Shown here one piece after another: positions 38,543-51,412 of a stretch of DNA of 64,000 nucleotides (positions are counted from its first letter, which is position 1; the number at the start of each line of letters is the position of its first letter). Position numbers and translations under genes: made by a program. The notes below the pieces were generated by a model, which saw only the letters and a program-made list of their open reading frames with translations, did no database searches and was not told the origin of the DNA. This stretch comes from Cedecea neteri. Lineage in GTDB: Bacteria; Pseudomonadota; Gammaproteobacteria; Enterobacterales; Enterobacteriaceae. The stretch lies in assembly GCF_000757825.1 (NCBI RefSeq), contig NZ_CP009451.1:2294001-2358000 (forward strand), read 5' to 3'.

Positions 38543-38911
38543 CTATCGCAAATGTGACCAAAGCAAGGTGGCCCAGGTCGCAACCGCAAGAATAATCGCT
38601 ATCAATACCGCGGCTGAACCCATATCTTTGGCTCGCCCTGAAAGCTCGTGGTAGTCGGTGCCCACACGGTCGACCAGCGCTTCAATGGCGCTGTTAAGGA
38701 TCTCGACAATCATCACCAGCACCACCGAGCCAATCAGTAAAATGCGGGTGATAGGATCAACGTCCAGCCAGCAGGCAATGCCGATGGCAATAACCGCCGC
38801 AACGCCTTCCTGACGAAATGCAGCTTCGTTGATCCAGGCCGCTCGCAGTCCCTTCCATGAGTAGCCTGCAGCCTTAATAATGCGGGTGATGCCGGTGGTA
38901 TTATTCGCCAT
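38543..38911 (-). CDS. dgkA: Diacylglycerol kinase DgkA
   Basis: Trimeric inner-membrane kinase that recycles diacylglycerol from membrane-derived oligosaccharide synthesis to phosphatidate. 122 residues, three helices: N-terminal MANNTTGITRIIKAAGYSWK, then the conserved EAAFRQEG, VEILNSAIEALVDR and ELSGRAKDMGSAAV, which carry the catalytic glutamates and asparagine. The ATG at 38911 gives the E. coli protein; the frame extends further upstream, but those codons cover the divergent plsB promoter region. Confidence 0.97.
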   Translation of the reverse strand: MANNTTGITRIIKAAGYSWKGLRAAWINEAAFRQEGVAAVIAIGIACWLDVDPITRILLIGSVVLVMIVEILNSAIEALVDRVGTDYHELSGRAKDMGSAAVLIAIILAVATWATLLWSHLR

Positions 38912-39042
38912 TAAAGGAAACCTTTTTAAATATTGAGCGTCAATGCTCATTGAGTCTAAATCGCAGCGCCACAGAAATTCCCCAGAGTTTCTGATATCCT
39001 TGCGGCGCATTTGCATTATTAACCTGAGGCTTTACATCATCT

Positions 39043-41472
39043 ATGTCAGGCTGGCCAAGAATTTACTACAAATTACTGAATTTACCATTAAGCGTTCTGG
39101 TAAAAAGCAAGTCTATCCCGGCCGATCCGCAAACCGAGCTCGGTCTGGATCCCTCACGCCCGATTATGTACGTCCTGCCCTACAATTCTAAGGCAGACCT
39201 ACTGACGCTGCGTGCCCAATGCCTGGATCACGACCTGCCGGACCCGCTGGAACCTTTGGAAATTGACGGCGTACTGCTGCCGCGCTACGTGTTTATCCAC
39301 GGCGGCCCGCGCGTCTTTACCTACTACACGCCAAAAGAAGAGTCGGTAAAACTGTTCCACGACTATCTGGATCTGCACCGCAGCAACCCGGATCTCGATG
39401 TGCAGATGGTGCCGGTTTCCGTGATGTTTGGCCGCTCCCCAGGACGCGAGAAAGGGGAAATCAATCCGCCTTTACGTACCCTGAACGGCGTCCAGAAATT
39501 CTTTGCGGTTTCGTGGCTGGGTCGCGATAGCTTTGTCCGTTTCTCTCCGCCGGTTTCGCTGCGCCGCATGGCGACCGAACACGGCACCGACAAAATTATC
39601 GCCCAAAAACTGGCTCGCGTGGCGCGTACCCACTTTGCCCGCCAGCGCCTGGCCGCAGTAGGCCCACGTCTGCCGGTTCGCCAGGATCTCTTCAACAAGC
39701 TGCTGGCGTCAAAAGCGATTGCCCGCGCGGTAGAAGACGAAGCCCGCAGCAAGAAAATCTCCCACGAAAAAGCGCAGCAAAACGCCGTCGCGCTGATGGA
39801 AGAGATTGCCGCCAACTTCTCCTACGAAGCCGTACGTTTAACGGACCGGGTTTTAGGCTTAACCTGGAACCGCCTCTATCAGGGCATTAACGTGCACAAC
39901 GCCGAGCGCGTGCGCCAGCTTGCCCATGACGGCCACGAGATTGTCTATGTGCCCTGCCACCGCAGCCACATGGATTATCTGCTGCTCTCCTACGTGCTTT
40001 ATCACCAGGGGCTGGTTCCGCCGCATATCGCCGCCGGGATTAACCTGAACTTCTGGCCGGCCGGCCCGATTTTCCGCCGCCTGGGCGCCTTCTTTATTCG
40101 TCGTACCTTCAAGGGCAACAAGCTTTACTCTACGGTGTTCCGCGAGTACCTCGGCGAGCTGTTCAGCCGTGGCTATTCCGTGGAGTACTTTGTCGAGGGT
40201 GGCCGTTCCCGTACCGGTCGCCTGCTGGATCCGAAAACCGGCACGCTGTCGATGACGATTCAGGCAATGCTGCGCGGCGGCACCCGTCCGATTACCCTGG
40301 TGCCGATTTACATCGGCTACGAGCACGTAATGGAAGTGGGCACTTACGCGAAAGAACTGCGCGGTGCGACAAAAGAAAAAGAGAGCTTCATGCAGATGGT
40401 TCGCGGCCTGAGTAAGCTGCGTAACCTGGGTCAGGGCTACGTTAACTTCGGTGAACCGCTGCCGCTGATGGCCTACCTGAACCAGCATGTGCCGGAATGG
40501 AAAGATTCTATCGATCCGATTGAAGCGATTCGCCCCGCCTGGTTAACGCCGACGGTGAACAATATCGCCGCCGACCTGATGGTGAGAATCAACAACGCAG
40601 GGGCGGCCAACGCCATGAACCTGTGCTGTACCGCGCTGCTTGCCTCACGCCAGCGCTCACTGACCCGTGAACAGCTCACCGAACAGCTGGACTGCTACCT
40701 GAACCTGCTGCGCAACGTCCCATATTCTCCGGACGCTACCGCCCCAACGGTCTCCGCAAATGCGCTGATCGACCACGCCCTGCAGATGAACAAGTTCGAG
40801 GTGGAGAAAGACACCATCGGTGACATCATCATTCTGCCGCGCGAGCAGGCCGTGCTGATGACCTATTACCGCAACAACATCATGCATATGCTGGTGTTGC
40901 CGTCGCTGATGGCGTCCATCATCACCCAGCATCGCCATATCTCACGTGCCGAGCTGCTTCGTCAGATAGAAGTCGTTTATCCGATGCTGAAGGCCGAGCT
41001 GTTCCTGCGCTGGGAAAAAAGCGAGCTGGGCAGAGAAATTGATGCGCTGATCGCGGAGATGGAACGTCAGGGGCTGGTGATGGTTGTTGACGATGAAGTG
41101 CAGATCAACCCTAACCGTTCTCGCACTCTGCAGCTTCTGGCAGCGGGCGTGCGCGAGACGGTTCAGCGTTATGCCATTACCTTCTGGCAGCTGAGCGCCA
41201 ACCCGTCGATCAACCGCGGGACGCTGGAGCGTGAAAGCCGTACGGTGGCGCAGCGTCTGTCCGTTCTGCACGGCATTAACGCCCCAGAGTTCTTTGATAA
41301 AGCCGTCTTTACCTCGCTGGTACTGACCCTGCGCGATGAGGGCTACATTAGCGATACCGGAGATGCAGACGCGACCGAAACCATCAAGGTGTACCAGATG
41401 CTGGCAGACCTGGTGACCTCGGATGTACGTCTGACTATCGAGAGCTCAGCCTCCCAGGACGCTGTTTCCTGA
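39043..41472 (+). CDS. plsB: Glycerol-3-phosphate acyltransferase PlsB
   Basis: Inner-membrane enzyme catalysing the first acylation in phospholipid synthesis, using acyl-ACP or acyl-CoA. 809 residues (E. coli 807). The acyltransferase core shows HRSHMD (H-X4-D motif, about residue 306), then [23 protein letters not shown] and [10 protein letters not shown]. Divergent from dgkA, another phospholipid enzyme, as in E. coli; ends at a strong bidirectional terminator shared with ubiA. Confidence 0.98.
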   Translation: MSGWPRIYYKLLNLPLSVLVKSKSIPADPQTELGLDPSRPIMYVLPYNSKADLLTLRAQCLDHDLPDPLEPLEIDGVLLPRYVFIHGGPRVFTYYTPKEESVKLFHDYLDLHRSNPDLDVQMVPVSVMFGRSPGREKGEINPPLRTLNGVQKFFAVSWLGRDSFVRFSPPVSLRRMATEHGTDKIIAQKLARVARTHFARQRLAAVGPRLPVRQDLFNKLLASKAIARAVEDEARSKKISHEKAQQNAVALMEEIAANFSYEAVRLTDRVLGLTWNRLYQGINVHNAERVRQLAHDGHEIVYVPCHRSHMDYLLLSYVLYHQGLVPPHIAAGINLNFWPAGPIFRRLGAFFIRRTFKGNKLYSTVFREYLGELFSRGYSVEYFVEGGRSRTGRLLDPKTGTLSMTIQAMLRGGTRPITLVPIYIGYEHVMEVGTYAKELRGATKEKESFMQMVRGLSKLRNLGQGYVNFGEPLPLMAYLNQHVPEWKDSIDPIEAIRPAWLTPTVNNIAADLMVRINNAGAANAMNLCCTALLASRQRSLTREQLTEQLDCYLNLLRNVPYSPDATAPTVSANALIDHALQMNKFEVEKDTIGDIIILPREQAVLMTYYRNNIMHMLVLPSLMASIITQHRHISRAELLRQIEVVYPMLKAELFLRWEKSELGREIDALIAEMERQGLVMVVDDEVQINPNRSRTLQLLAAGVRETVQRYAITFWQLSANPSINRGTLERESRTVAQRLSVLHGINAPEFFDKAVFTSLVLTLRDEGYISDTGDADATETIKVYQMLADLVTSDVRLTIESSASQDAVS

Positions 41473-41485
41473 TTCGATAGAAACG

Positions 41486-41524
41486 AAAAAGGCGGGTCGG
41501 CATTATGCGTCGACCCGCCTTTTT
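41486..41524. terminator. Bidirectional terminator between plsB and ubiA
   Basis: Stem AAAAAGGCGGGTCG/CGACCCGCCTTTTT around an 11-base centre, with T runs on both strands. Confidence 0.9.
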
Positions 41525-41538
41525 TATTGCCTGAGCAC

Positions 41539-42411
41539 TCAGAAATGCAGGTAGCTCAGTACCAGCCCAATAAACAGTACCAGGCCCACGTAGTTGTTGT
41601 TCATAAACGCTTTAAAGCAGCCTTCACGCTCGCGCCTGGCGATGAGTTTTTGCTGATGAATAAACAATCCACCCGCCAGTAAAATTGACCAGTAGAACGC
41701 GCCACCCAGGCCGTTTAGCCAGCCAACGACTCCCATCAGCACCATGGTCGCGATTTGCAGCAGGCCGATAATCAGCTTGTCGTGACGGCCAAACAGAATA
41801 GCCGTCGACTTAATGCCAATCTTCAGGTCATCGTCACGATCGACCATCGCATACTGTGTGTCATACGCCACGGTCCAGCAAATATTCGCCAGGAACATCA
41901 GCCAGCAGCTGAGCGGCACAGACTCGCTAGCCGCGGCAAAGGCCATTGGAATCGACCAGCCGAAAGCCGCCCCCAGCACCACCTGAGGCAAATGCGTGTA
42001 GCGCTTCATAAACGGATACACCCATGCCAGCGCCAGCCCTGCTATCGACAGCAGGATAGTCATGGTGTTGAGCGTCAGCACCAGCAGGAAGGCAAGGCCC
42101 ACCAGCACGACAAACAGGATCTTCGCTTCTTTCTCTGAAACCGCCCCGCTGGGCAACGGGCGCTGCGCGGTGCGCTTAACGTGGCCGTCGAACTTACGGT
42201 CGGCATAATCATTCACGACGCAGCCTGCGGCGCGCATCAGCCAGACGCCAGCGATAAAGACAATCAGGTTCATCAGCGACGGCAGGCCCGGCGTTGCAAC
42301 CCAAAGCGCCCACAATGTTGGCCACAGCAACAGCAGAGCGCCGATTGGCTTATCGGTGCGCATCAACCGGTGGTAGGCCAGAAGCTTTCCCTGGTTAAGA
42401 CTCCACTCCAT
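41539..42411 (-). CDS. ubiA: 4-Hydroxybenzoate polyprenyltransferase
   Basis: Integral membrane prenyltransferase that attaches the octaprenyl chain to 4-hydroxybenzoate in ubiquinone synthesis. 290 residues, as in E. coli, with nine or so helices and the two Mg-pyrophosphate motifs NDYADRKFD and [12 protein letters not shown]. The ATG at 42411 overlaps the ubiC stop by one base (TAATG); the frame continues upstream but only through ubiC. ubiC then ubiA form the operon, in pathway order. Confidence 0.97.
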   Translation of the reverse strand: MEWSLNQGKLLAYHRLMRTDKPIGALLLLWPTLWALWVATPGLPSLMNLIVFIAGVWLMRAAGCVVNDYADRKFDGHVKRTAQRPLPSGAVSEKEAKILFVVLVGLAFLLVLTLNTMTILLSIAGLALAWVYPFMKRYTHLPQVVLGAAFGWSIPMAFAAASESVPLSCWLMFLANICWTVAYDTQYAMVDRDDDLKIGIKSTAILFGRHDKLIIGLLQIATMVLMGVVGWLNGLGGAFYWSILLAGGLFIHQQKLIARREREGCFKAFMNNNYVGLVLFIGLVLSYLHF

Positions 42412-42920
42412 TATTTTTCCTCTTCGTACAGCGGAGACGCTGGCAAAAACAGTTCGGTCAGCAGCAGCGGTTTGCCGGAGAGCCTCAGCCGGGAGCGACG
42501 CCCCCAAAGTTCAGCGCTGCGGCCAATTTCGATGTAGTCGCGCGTCAGGGTTGATGAGCTAAACAGGTAGCGCCCGAGCGGCGTATTGCCAAGCTTTTGC
42601 AAGGCCAGCTCGGGACCCTCTAGCGTGGTTTCAGGCACAACGGTGCGCCCAAGTAGCCAGGGTTCATCATCACCACAGAGAATAATTTCCCGCAGCCAGT
42701 AGCGCTCAGAAGCAGGCAATAGCCCGACTTCAGGCATATCACTGCCGGCCGGGAAAAAACCTTCGCGCACAATGCGGACGGTGACTTTGCTGCAGTGCTG
42801 TTCGAAGCGTTTCGTCATCGAATCTTCCAGCAAGAGCCAGTCAAGATAAGCGGAGCTAAGCCCTTGCGGGACCTCCGTAAAGAAATTCAGGGCGCGCAAC
42901 GGCGACAGCGCGTCGGACAT
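42411..42920 (-). CDS. ubiC: Chorismate lyase
   Basis: Converts chorismate to 4-hydroxybenzoate and pyruvate, the first committed step of ubiquinone synthesis. 169 residues; the conserved body [36 protein letters not shown] and [19 protein letters not shown] match E. coli UbiC, while the first 30 residues and residues around 60-85 are more divergent. The ATG at 42920 has GGAGAG seven bases upstream; longer in-frame starts lack support. Operon with ubiA. Confidence 0.95.
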   Translation of the reverse strand: MSDALSPLRALNFFTEVPQGLSSAYLDWLLLEDSMTKRFEQHCSKVTVRIVREGFFPAGSDMPEVGLLPASERYWLREIILCGDDEPWLLGRTVVPETTLEGPELALQKLGNTPLGRYLFSSSTLTRDYIEIGRSAELWGRRSRLRLSGKPLLLTELFLPASPLYEEEK

Positions 42921-43083
42921 GGGAATACTCTCCGATATATAACCTGGAGGCATTGTAACGCAGAACATCCCCGTGGGGGCAGACAATGGCAGCACCCGCG
43001 GCAAATATCGCAACAATTGAGCAACAGAAGAGCAATCTTAGGTAAGGGAGTACAACCCCCCTGTGGCTCGAATTATGACGGGG

Positions 43084-43109
43084 AAAAAAAAGGTGCGCCT
43101 GAGCGCACC
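43084..43109 (-). terminator. Intrinsic terminator of malK-lamB-malM
   Basis: GGTGCGC/GCGCACC stem with a 4-base loop, followed on the minus strand by eight T. Confidence 0.88.
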
Positions 43110-43142
43110 AATACTTCAAGCATCAGCAACGTGGGGAGATGG

Positions 43143-44093
43143 TTACCCCTTGCCTTTTACACTGCTGATAAAAGTTTTACGGGCGGAGGTGGAACCCAGA
43201 CGCTCGGCTTCATTCAGCAGTTTCAGGGCCTTATCGATGTCGCCTTTATCCACAGCCTGTTTAATTGCGCGGTTAAAATAGCTTTCCGTATCATTGAGCA
43301 TCGGCTCGCTCTTCGCGGCCGGTGCCGGAGCAGGCGCGGCCACTGGCGCTGGAGCGGCAGCCGGTGCGGAGTAAGCCGTTGGCGGCGCTACGTTGCCCAC
43401 GACAACAGGTTTCGCATCGGAACCACCGAAGATTTTGCCGATCATGATGTTGCCGCTGTTCTGTTCGGTTTTGACCTGCACCGTCAGCGTACCTTGCCCA
43501 CTGTGACGGGCAACCGGGTCGGCAACGTCAGGAATGGCGTTGCTTGCCCCTTCGGCGTAGAGCTTCGCCGGGTTAATCATGCGGGTAGTCTCAGTCAGAT
43601 CGTGTTTGGTGGTGTACACCAGCATATAGATCTGTTTCTGCCCCATCATCGGGGTCAGCTTCATGACGTTTTCCAGACGGTTGCCGGAGGTCATACCCGG
43701 CTTCTGGTACTGGAAGTAACTGCTCGGGAAGAAAGCAGAAGGCTGCATCTGCCCGTCGAGAATCAGGACGTTTGGCGCATAAACGCTTAAGTCTTTTACC
43801 AGGCTGGTCAGCGTGATTTCCAGTGAGCCCTGATCGGCTGGCAGTATGAATGCCGCCACGCTACCGGAGAGTTCACCTACGTTAAGGCTGGCCGAAGAGG
43901 CACTCAGGACCACATCCTGACTGACGGGCGGCATCAGCGGGACCCACGGCAGGCTCTGTAATTTTTCCGCAGGAATAGACGGTGCGGTTGAGACGTTTTG
44001 CGGGTTAATCGCCGCGTTGGCGGCAAATGAGGCCGGCACGGACGATAAGCCCAGGACGGGAAGCAGGCAAAGCGCGAGAAGATGTTTTTTCAT
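43143..44093 (-). CDS. malM: Maltose operon periplasmic protein MalM
   Basis: Periplasmic protein of the maltose regulon with no firm function. 316 residues; Sec signal cut near SFAANA; APNVLILDGQMQPSAFFPSSYF and LTPMMGQKQIYMLVYTT match E. coli MalM; a Pro/Ala-rich linker of repeated APAP units (about 240-270) precedes the conserved KSEPMLNDTESYFNRAI C-terminal helix domain. The linker is longer than in E. coli, which explains the extra ten residues. Third gene of malK-lamB-malM. Confidence 0.95.
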   Translation of the reverse strand: MKKHLLALCLLPVLGLSSVPASFAANAAINPQNVSTAPSIPAEKLQSLPWVPLMPPVSQDVVLSASSASLNVGELSGSVAAFILPADQGSLEITLTSLVKDLSVYAPNVLILDGQMQPSAFFPSSYFQYQKPGMTSGNRLENVMKLTPMMGQKQIYMLVYTTKHDLTETTRMINPAKLYAEGASNAIPDVADPVARHSGQGTLTVQVKTEQNSGNIMIGKIFGGSDAKPVVVGNVAPPTAYSAPAAAPAPVAAPAPAPAAKSEPMLNDTESYFNRAIKQAVDKGDIDKALKLLNEAERLGSTSARKTFISSVKGKG

Positions 44094-44192
44094 TGTTTTA
44101 TCCTCGAAGCGAACCCGCCTCCTTCAGGCAAAAAAGAGACGGGTCAGGCATGTGAAACTGGCGGGCGCTATGCACCCGCACAGCGGGTTAAC

Positions 44193-45545
<1,353 letters not shown>

Positions 45546-45557
45546 TTATGGGAATGC

Positions 45558-46667
45558 TTAAACGCCGGGCTCTTGATGCAACCGACGACATGCGGTGCCA
45601 TCTTCTCGGAACAGATGGCAACGCTCTGGCGGCAGGCCAATAGCGAATGTGGCACCCTCTTTTACCAACACCACGTCATTCTGGCGGTAGACCAGGTTCT
45701 GACGAATGGCGGGGATTTGGATGTGAATCTGAGTCTCATGTCCCAACTGCTCAACGACCTGCACTTCCCCTTCAAGGGTGACATCAGCAATGTCGCTCGG
45801 CAGCAGGTGTTCCGGGCGGATGCCAAGAGACATATTGGCGCCTACCTGAACGTTGCGGCTTTCTACCGGCAGCCAGACATGCTGACGGTTAGGCAATTCC
45901 ACCTGCACCTGATCAATGGCCGTCGCGGTCACTTTTACCGGCAGGAAGTTCATTTTTGGCGACCCGATAAAGCCCGCCACAAAGCGGTTTGCCGGGTAGT
46001 GATACAGCTCTAACGGTTTCCCGACCTGCGCGACGCGTCCGGCGTCCAGCACGACGATTTTGTCGGCCAGGGTCATCGCCTCAATCTGGTCATGGGTCAC
46101 GTAAATCATCGTGCGGCCCAGGCGCTTGTGCAGACGGGATATCTCGATACGCATCTGCACGCGCAGCGCCGCATCGAGGTTTGAAAGTGGTTCATCCAGC
46201 AGGAATACGCGTGGCTCCGCTACCAGGGTTCGGCCAATGGCCACGCGCTGGCGTTGCCCCCCGGAGAGCGCTTTTGGGCGTCTTTCCAGCAGGTGCGCGA
46301 GCTGCAGGGTTTCAGAAACCTGATTGACGCGCTGGTTGATATCGTCTTTTTTTGCCCCGGCCAGCTTCAGGCCAAAGGACATGTTTTCCGCGACAGAGAG
46401 GTGGGGATAGAGGGCGTACGACTGAAACACCATGCCAACGCCGCGTTCAGCGGGTGGAATGTCGTTCATGCGCTTTTCACCAATCATCAGTTCGCCGCTG
46501 GTGATGGTTTCGAGGCCCGCAATCATTCGCAGCAGCGTTGACTTACCGCAGCCTGAAGGTCCGACAAAAACCACGAACTCTCCTTCATTGATGTCGAGGT
46601 TGATATCTTTCGATACCACCACGTCACCCCAGGCTTTTGTTACGTTCCGCAGCTGTACGCTTGCCAT
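45558..46667 (-). CDS. malK: Maltose/maltodextrin import ATPase MalK
   Basis: ABC ATPase of MalFGK2 that also binds and inhibits MalT and is the target of EIIAGlc inducer exclusion. 369 residues (E. coli 371): Walker [10 protein letters not shown], signature [13 protein letters not shown], Walker [14 protein letters not shown]-loop YVTHDQIEA, then a regulatory OB-type domain from about 236. ATG 46667 is chosen for the GGGAG site and fit to E. coli. First gene of malK-lamB-malM, divergent from malEFG. Confidence 0.98.
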   Translation of the reverse strand: MASVQLRNVTKAWGDVVVSKDINLDINEGEFVVFVGPSGCGKSTLLRMIAGLETITSGELMIGEKRMNDIPPAERGVGMVFQSYALYPHLSVAENMSFGLKLAGAKKDDINQRVNQVSETLQLAHLLERRPKALSGGQRQRVAIGRTLVAEPRVFLLDEPLSNLDAALRVQMRIEISRLHKRLGRTMIYVTHDQIEAMTLADKIVVLDAGRVAQVGKPLELYHYPANRFVAGFIGSPKMNFLPVKVTATAIDQVQVELPNRQHVWLPVESRNVQVGANMSLGIRPEHLLPSDIADVTLEGEVQVVEQLGHETQIHIQIPAIRQNLVYRQNDVVLVKEGATFAIGLPPERCHLFREDGTACRRLHQEPGV

Positions 46668-46776
46668 TACCACTCCCTCATTACTGCCGCCTGCCGCTGG
46701 GCAGGTGATTCAATATGTGTCCGACTATGAGGGATCGCTACATTTGGTAAATCCTCCACCCTAACGCTTTTTTGTG

Positions 46777-46799
46777 GGGGAGGAGGCGGGAGGATGAGG
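46777..46799 (+). promoter_or_regulatory. MalT boxes in the malK-malE divergent region
   Basis: GGGGAGGAGG (46777-46786) is a perfect MalT box (GGGGAKGAGG) and GAGGATGAGG (46790-46799) differs at one base; they are close direct repeats. A weaker copy, GAGGATGAGA (two mismatches), lies at 46949-46958, near malE. MalT binds arrays of such repeats when activated by maltotriose and ATP. Confidence 0.8.
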
Positions 46800-46808
46800 A
46801 AGGGGCAT

Positions 46809-46824
46809 CTGCAACCGGTTGCAG
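46809..46824. promoter_or_regulatory. Perfect 16-bp LacI-family-like palindrome in the mal control region
   Basis: CTGCAACCGGTTGCAG is perfectly self-complementary with a central CG step, as in operators of LacI/GalR-family repressors. It lies ten bases from the MalT box pair, between the divergent malK and malE promoters. The E. coli region has MalT and CRP sites but, from memory, no operator of this kind. Regulator unknown. Confidence 0.5.
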
Positions 46825-46875
46825 GTACCACAAGGGATTTTCGTGATCGCGGCTTCAGTTTTCAGTGCGTTTTTA

Positions 46876-46891
46876 TGTGCGCCAGGACACA
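46876..46891. promoter_or_regulatory. Candidate CRP site (malK-malE)
   Basis: TGTGC-N6-ACACA, within the longer inverted repeat TTATGTG-N8-CACATAA (46873-46894). It keeps the TGTG/CACA core and 6-base spacing of CRP sites, and the E. coli mal region is CRP-dependent. The rest of 46668-47040 holds promoters only; no coding frame. Confidence 0.6.
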
Positions 46892-47010
46892 TAACGGCCA
46901 GTTATGCAAAGCAGATCACAGATAACCACCCAGGGGCGTAGAGCAAAGGAGGATGAGAAGCGCTTGCCATCTCCGCAGACTTAACAACGTTAATCTGCAC
47001 TACCCTATAA

Positions 47011-48231
<1,221 letters not shown>

Positions 48232-48237
48232 AGCTTG

Positions 48238-48341
48238 CCCCTCACCCCGGCCCTCTCCCCATAGGGGAGAGGGGGGAATTTGGATTGAGTCCGGCCCTTT
48301 CTATCCCCTCTCCCCTGTGGGGAGAGGGTTAGGGTGAGGGG
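48238..48341. repeat. Paired GC-rich palindromic repeats in the malE-malF gap
   Basis: Two related units in opposite orientation. Unit 1 (48238-48276) has CCCCTCACCCCGG, then the stem CCCTCTCCCC-ATA-GGGGAGAGGG. Unit 2 (about 48305-48341) has CCCCTCTCCCC-TGT-GGGGAGAGGG, then TTAGGGTGAGGGG. The outer CCCCTCACCC and GGGTGAGGGG can also pair, so the whole forms a large folded structure. E. coli carries REP/BIME palindromes in this same gap, which stabilise malE mRNA and raise MalE over MalF; this looks like an analogous element built from another repeat family. Confidence 0.75.
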
Positions 48342-48368
48342 AAATAATACGCTGTAGAGGAACACCCC

Positions 48369-49913
48369 ATGGATGCAGTTAAAAAGAGCCGCTGGTGGCA
48401 AAGCGAGGGGCTGAAATGGTCAGTCATCGGCGCGTTGGGCCTGCTGGTTGGCTATCTTGTGGTTTTAATGTACGCCCAGGGGGAGTACCTGTTCGCCATT
48501 ATGACGCTGATTTTAAGCTCACTTGGCCTCTATATTTTTGCGAACCGCAAGGCCTACGCCTGGCGCTATGTGTACCCCGGCATGGCCGGCATGGGGCTGT
48601 TCGTCCTGTTCCCGCTCATTTGCACCATTGCTATCGCCTTTACCAACTACAGCAGCACCAACCAACTGACGTTTGAACGCGCGCAGCAGGTGCTGATGGA
48701 CCGCCAGTATCAGGCGGGTAAAACGTTCAATTTTGGGCTTTACCCGAACGGTAACGAGTGGACGCTGGCGCTCACCGACGGGGAGAGCGGTAAAAACTAT
48801 GTTTCGGACAAATTCACTTTTGGCGGCGCACAAAAAATCCAGCTGAAAGAGGCAGACGCCCTGCCGGAAGGCGAGCGCGGCAACCTGCGTGTTATCACCC
48901 AAAACCGCCAGGCGCTCGGCCAGATAACCGCCGTCCTGCCGGATGAAAGCAAAGTAGTGATGAGCTCGCTGCGCCAGTTCTCCGGCACGCGCCCGCTCTA
49001 CACCCTGGCGGAAAACGGTGAGCTGACCAATAACCAAAGCGGCGTAAAATACGCGCCAAATGAGCACATCGGCTATTACCAGGCGATTAACGCCGACGGC
49101 AGCTGGGCCGGTGAACAGCTAAGCCCCGGCTATACCGTTACCATCGGCTGGAAAAACTTCCTGCGCGTGTTCCACGACGACGGCATCCAGAAACCGTTCC
49201 TCGCCATCTTCGTCTGGACGGTTATCTTCTCCGTGCTGACGGTGATTCTGACCGTTGCGGTCGGCATGGTGCTGGCCTGCGTGGTGCAGTGGGAATCGCT
49301 GAAAGGCAAAGCCGCTTACCGCCTGCTGTTGATCCTGCCGTATGCGGTACCGTCGTTTATTTCGATTTTGATTTTCAAAGGTTTGTTCAACCAAAGCTTC
49401 GGCGAAATCAACATGATGCTGAGCGCGCTGTTTGGCATTAAACCGGCATGGTTTACTGACCCGATAACCGCCCGTTCGATGATCATCATCGTCAATACCT
49501 GGCTTGGCTATCCGTACATGATGATTTTGTGCATGGGACTGCTGAAGGCCATTCCTGACGACCTTTATGAAGCCTCGGCGATGGACGGCGCTGGTCCATT
49601 CCAGAACTTCTTTAAAATCACGTTGCCGCTGCTAATTAAGCCGCTAACGCCGCTGATGATTGCCAGCTTTGCGTTTAACTTTAACAACTTTGTGCTGATT
49701 CAGCTGTTGACCAACGGCGGGCCGGACCGGCTCGGGACGACCACGCCGGCAGGCTATACCGACCTGCTGGTGAGCTACACCTACCGCATCGCCTTTGAAG
49801 GCGGCGGCGGCCAGGACTTCGGCCTCGCCGCGGCTATCGCTACGCTTATCTTCCTGCTGGTTGGGGCGCTGGCTATTGTGAACCTGAAAGCCACCCGCAT
49901 GAAGTTTGATTAA
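48369..49913 (+). CDS. malF: Maltose ABC permease subunit MalF
   Basis: Inner-membrane permease subunit of MalFGK2 that holds the maltose site. 514 residues, as in E. coli, with eight helices: three N-terminal, a large periplasmic P2 loop (about 95-275) that docks MalE, and five more forming the ABC permease core. The EAA loop lies at about 401-420: EASAMDGAGPFQNFFKITLP. Second gene of malEFG, separated from malE by a palindromic repeat. Confidence 0.98.
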   Translation: MDAVKKSRWWQSEGLKWSVIGALGLLVGYLVVLMYAQGEYLFAIMTLILSSLGLYIFANRKAYAWRYVYPGMAGMGLFVLFPLICTIAIAFTNYSSTNQLTFERAQQVLMDRQYQAGKTFNFGLYPNGNEWTLALTDGESGKNYVSDKFTFGGAQKIQLKEADALPEGERGNLRVITQNRQALGQITAVLPDESKVVMSSLRQFSGTRPLYTLAENGELTNNQSGVKYAPNEHIGYYQAINADGSWAGEQLSPGYTVTIGWKNFLRVFHDDGIQKPFLAIFVWTVIFSVLTVILTVAVGMVLACVVQWESLKGKAAYRLLLILPYAVPSFISILIFKGLFNQSFGEINMMLSALFGIKPAWFTDPITARSMIIIVNTWLGYPYMMILCMGLLKAIPDDLYEASAMDGAGPFQNFFKITLPLLIKPLTPLMIASFAFNFNNFVLIQLLTNGGPDRLGTTTPAGYTDLLVSYTYRIAFEGGGGQDFGLAAAIATLIFLLVGALAIVNLKATRMKFD

Positions 49914-49925
49914 GGAACCTGACCT

Positions 49926-50816
49926 ATGGCTATGGTGCAACCCAAATCTCAAAAGCTGCGTCTGTTTCTCACGCACTTTCTGCTGCTGCTGTTTATCGCG
50001 GCAATCATGTTCCCGCTGCTGATGGTTATCGCCATATCCCTGCGTCCGGGTAACTTTGCGACCGGCAGCCTGATCCCGGACCAGGTGTCCTGGGAACACT
50101 GGAAACTGGCGCTGGGCTTTAGCGTCGAGCATGCCGACGGCCGCGTGACGCCGCCGCCGTTCCCGGTCCTGCTGTGGCTGTGGAACTCGGTAAAAATTGC
50201 CGGCATTACGGCGATTAGCATCGTCGCCCTTTCCACCACCTGCGCTTACGCCTTTGCCCGTATGCGCTTCCCGGGGAAAGCGACGCTGCTGAAAGGCATG
50301 CTGATTTTCCAGATGTTCCCTGCGGTGCTGTCACTGGTGGCGCTGTATGCCCTGTTTGATCGCCTGGGCCAGTACATTCCGTTTATCGGCCTGAATACCC
50401 ACGGCGGGGTTATCTTTGCTTATCTGGGCGGGATTGCGCTGCACGTCTGGACGATTAAAGGCTACTTCGAAACCATCGACGGTTCGCTTGAAGAAGCCGC
50501 CGCGCTGGACGGAGCAACGCCGTGGCAGGCGTTCCGACTGGTGCTGCTGCCGCTGTCGGTGCCGATTCTGGCGGTGGTGTTTATTCTGTCGTTTATCGGC
50601 GCGATTACCGAAGTGCCGGTGGCTTCTTTACTGCTGCGCGACGTGGACAGCTATACGCTGGCCGTAGGCATGCAGCAATACCTCAACCCGCAAAACTACC
50701 TGTGGGGCGATTTTGCCGCCGCGGCGGTGCTCTCCGCGATACCGATTACCGTGGTCTTCCTGCTGGCCCAGCGCTGGCTGGTAAGCGGCCTGACCGCCGG
50801 CGGGGTGAAAGGTTAA
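49926..50816 (+). CDS. malG: Maltose ABC permease subunit MalG
   Basis: Second permease subunit, 296 residues, six helices, as in E. coli. The EAA loop is [21 protein letters not shown] (shown from its second Glu). The C-terminus GLTAGGVKG reaches into the MalK dimer. Starts 12 bp after malF; followed by a strong terminator. Confidence 0.98.
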   Translation: MAMVQPKSQKLRLFLTHFLLLLFIAAIMFPLLMVIAISLRPGNFATGSLIPDQVSWEHWKLALGFSVEHADGRVTPPPFPVLLWLWNSVKIAGITAISIVALSTTCAYAFARMRFPGKATLLKGMLIFQMFPAVLSLVALYALFDRLGQYIPFIGLNTHGGVIFAYLGGIALHVWTIKGYFETIDGSLEEAAALDGATPWQAFRLVLLPLSVPILAVVFILSFIGAITEVPVASLLLRDVDSYTLAVGMQQYLNPQNYLWGDFAAAAVLSAIPITVVFLLAQRWLVSGLTAGGVKG

Positions 50817-50896
50817 CGTTTATCCCTGAAAGTCATTGGCTTCATCTTTATGTCGTACCACTGCAACCCTCAACTTTGACCTTAGCACTTTATTCA

Positions 50897-50922
50897 GGCG
50901 GCCCCAGGGCCGCCCTTTTTTA
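50897..50922 (+). terminator. Intrinsic terminator of malEFG
   Basis: GGCGGCCC/GGGCCGCC stem with a two-base loop and a T run that overlaps the stop codon of the convergent psiE gene. Confidence 0.88.
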
Positions 50923-51327
50923 TTCTCGTTTCAGGCGCTGGCTGTTGCACAGCCAGAGCGTTATCACCAGCACCAGAATCGCCGCCGAATAAATCAGCAC
51001 GTCGAGCGGCGATTTATGATCGATGATAATCAGGCGCACGATCGCGGTGATGCCGATGTAGACGAAGTAGCGCAGCGGGAAGTGATAGCCCGACTGAAAG
51101 TACTTCACAATCAGCGCGATAAACTCGAAATAGAGGAAGTAAACCACCAGCCCCTCGATAAACAGATACGAGCTGGCGTCATCCCCCGGCGTAAACAGCA
51201 CGGTGGCCAGGTGAATGGTTTCTTTGCCCAGGAAGATAATCAGGATCAGCCCCAGGGCTAATAAACCCAGATTGAGCACCGTCTGCATGACGGTAGAAAT
51301 CCAGGCAAAACGCGGTGTCGCAGGCAT
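50920..51327 (-). CDS. psiE: Phosphate-starvation-inducible protein PsiE
   Basis: Small inner-membrane protein induced by phosphate starvation in E. coli (PhoB activated, CRP repressed); function unknown. 135 residues, four helices, with [30 protein letters not shown] and [20 protein letters not shown] conserved. Convergent with malG. No clear Pho box was recognised upstream, although I did not resolve that region fully. Confidence 0.95.
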   Translation of the reverse strand: MPATPRFAWISTVMQTVLNLGLLALGLILIIFLGKETIHLATVLFTPGDDASSYLFIEGLVVYFLYFEFIALIVKYFQSGYHFPLRYFVYIGITAIVRLIIIDHKSPLDVLIYSAAILVLVITLWLCNSQRLKRE

Positions 51328-51412
51328 AACAGCCCCTCATTATTATTGTGGTATTGAGAGGCTGTTATACTTTGAAAATGTGATCTTGATCTAGTTTATT
51401 TACTTACCTTCA

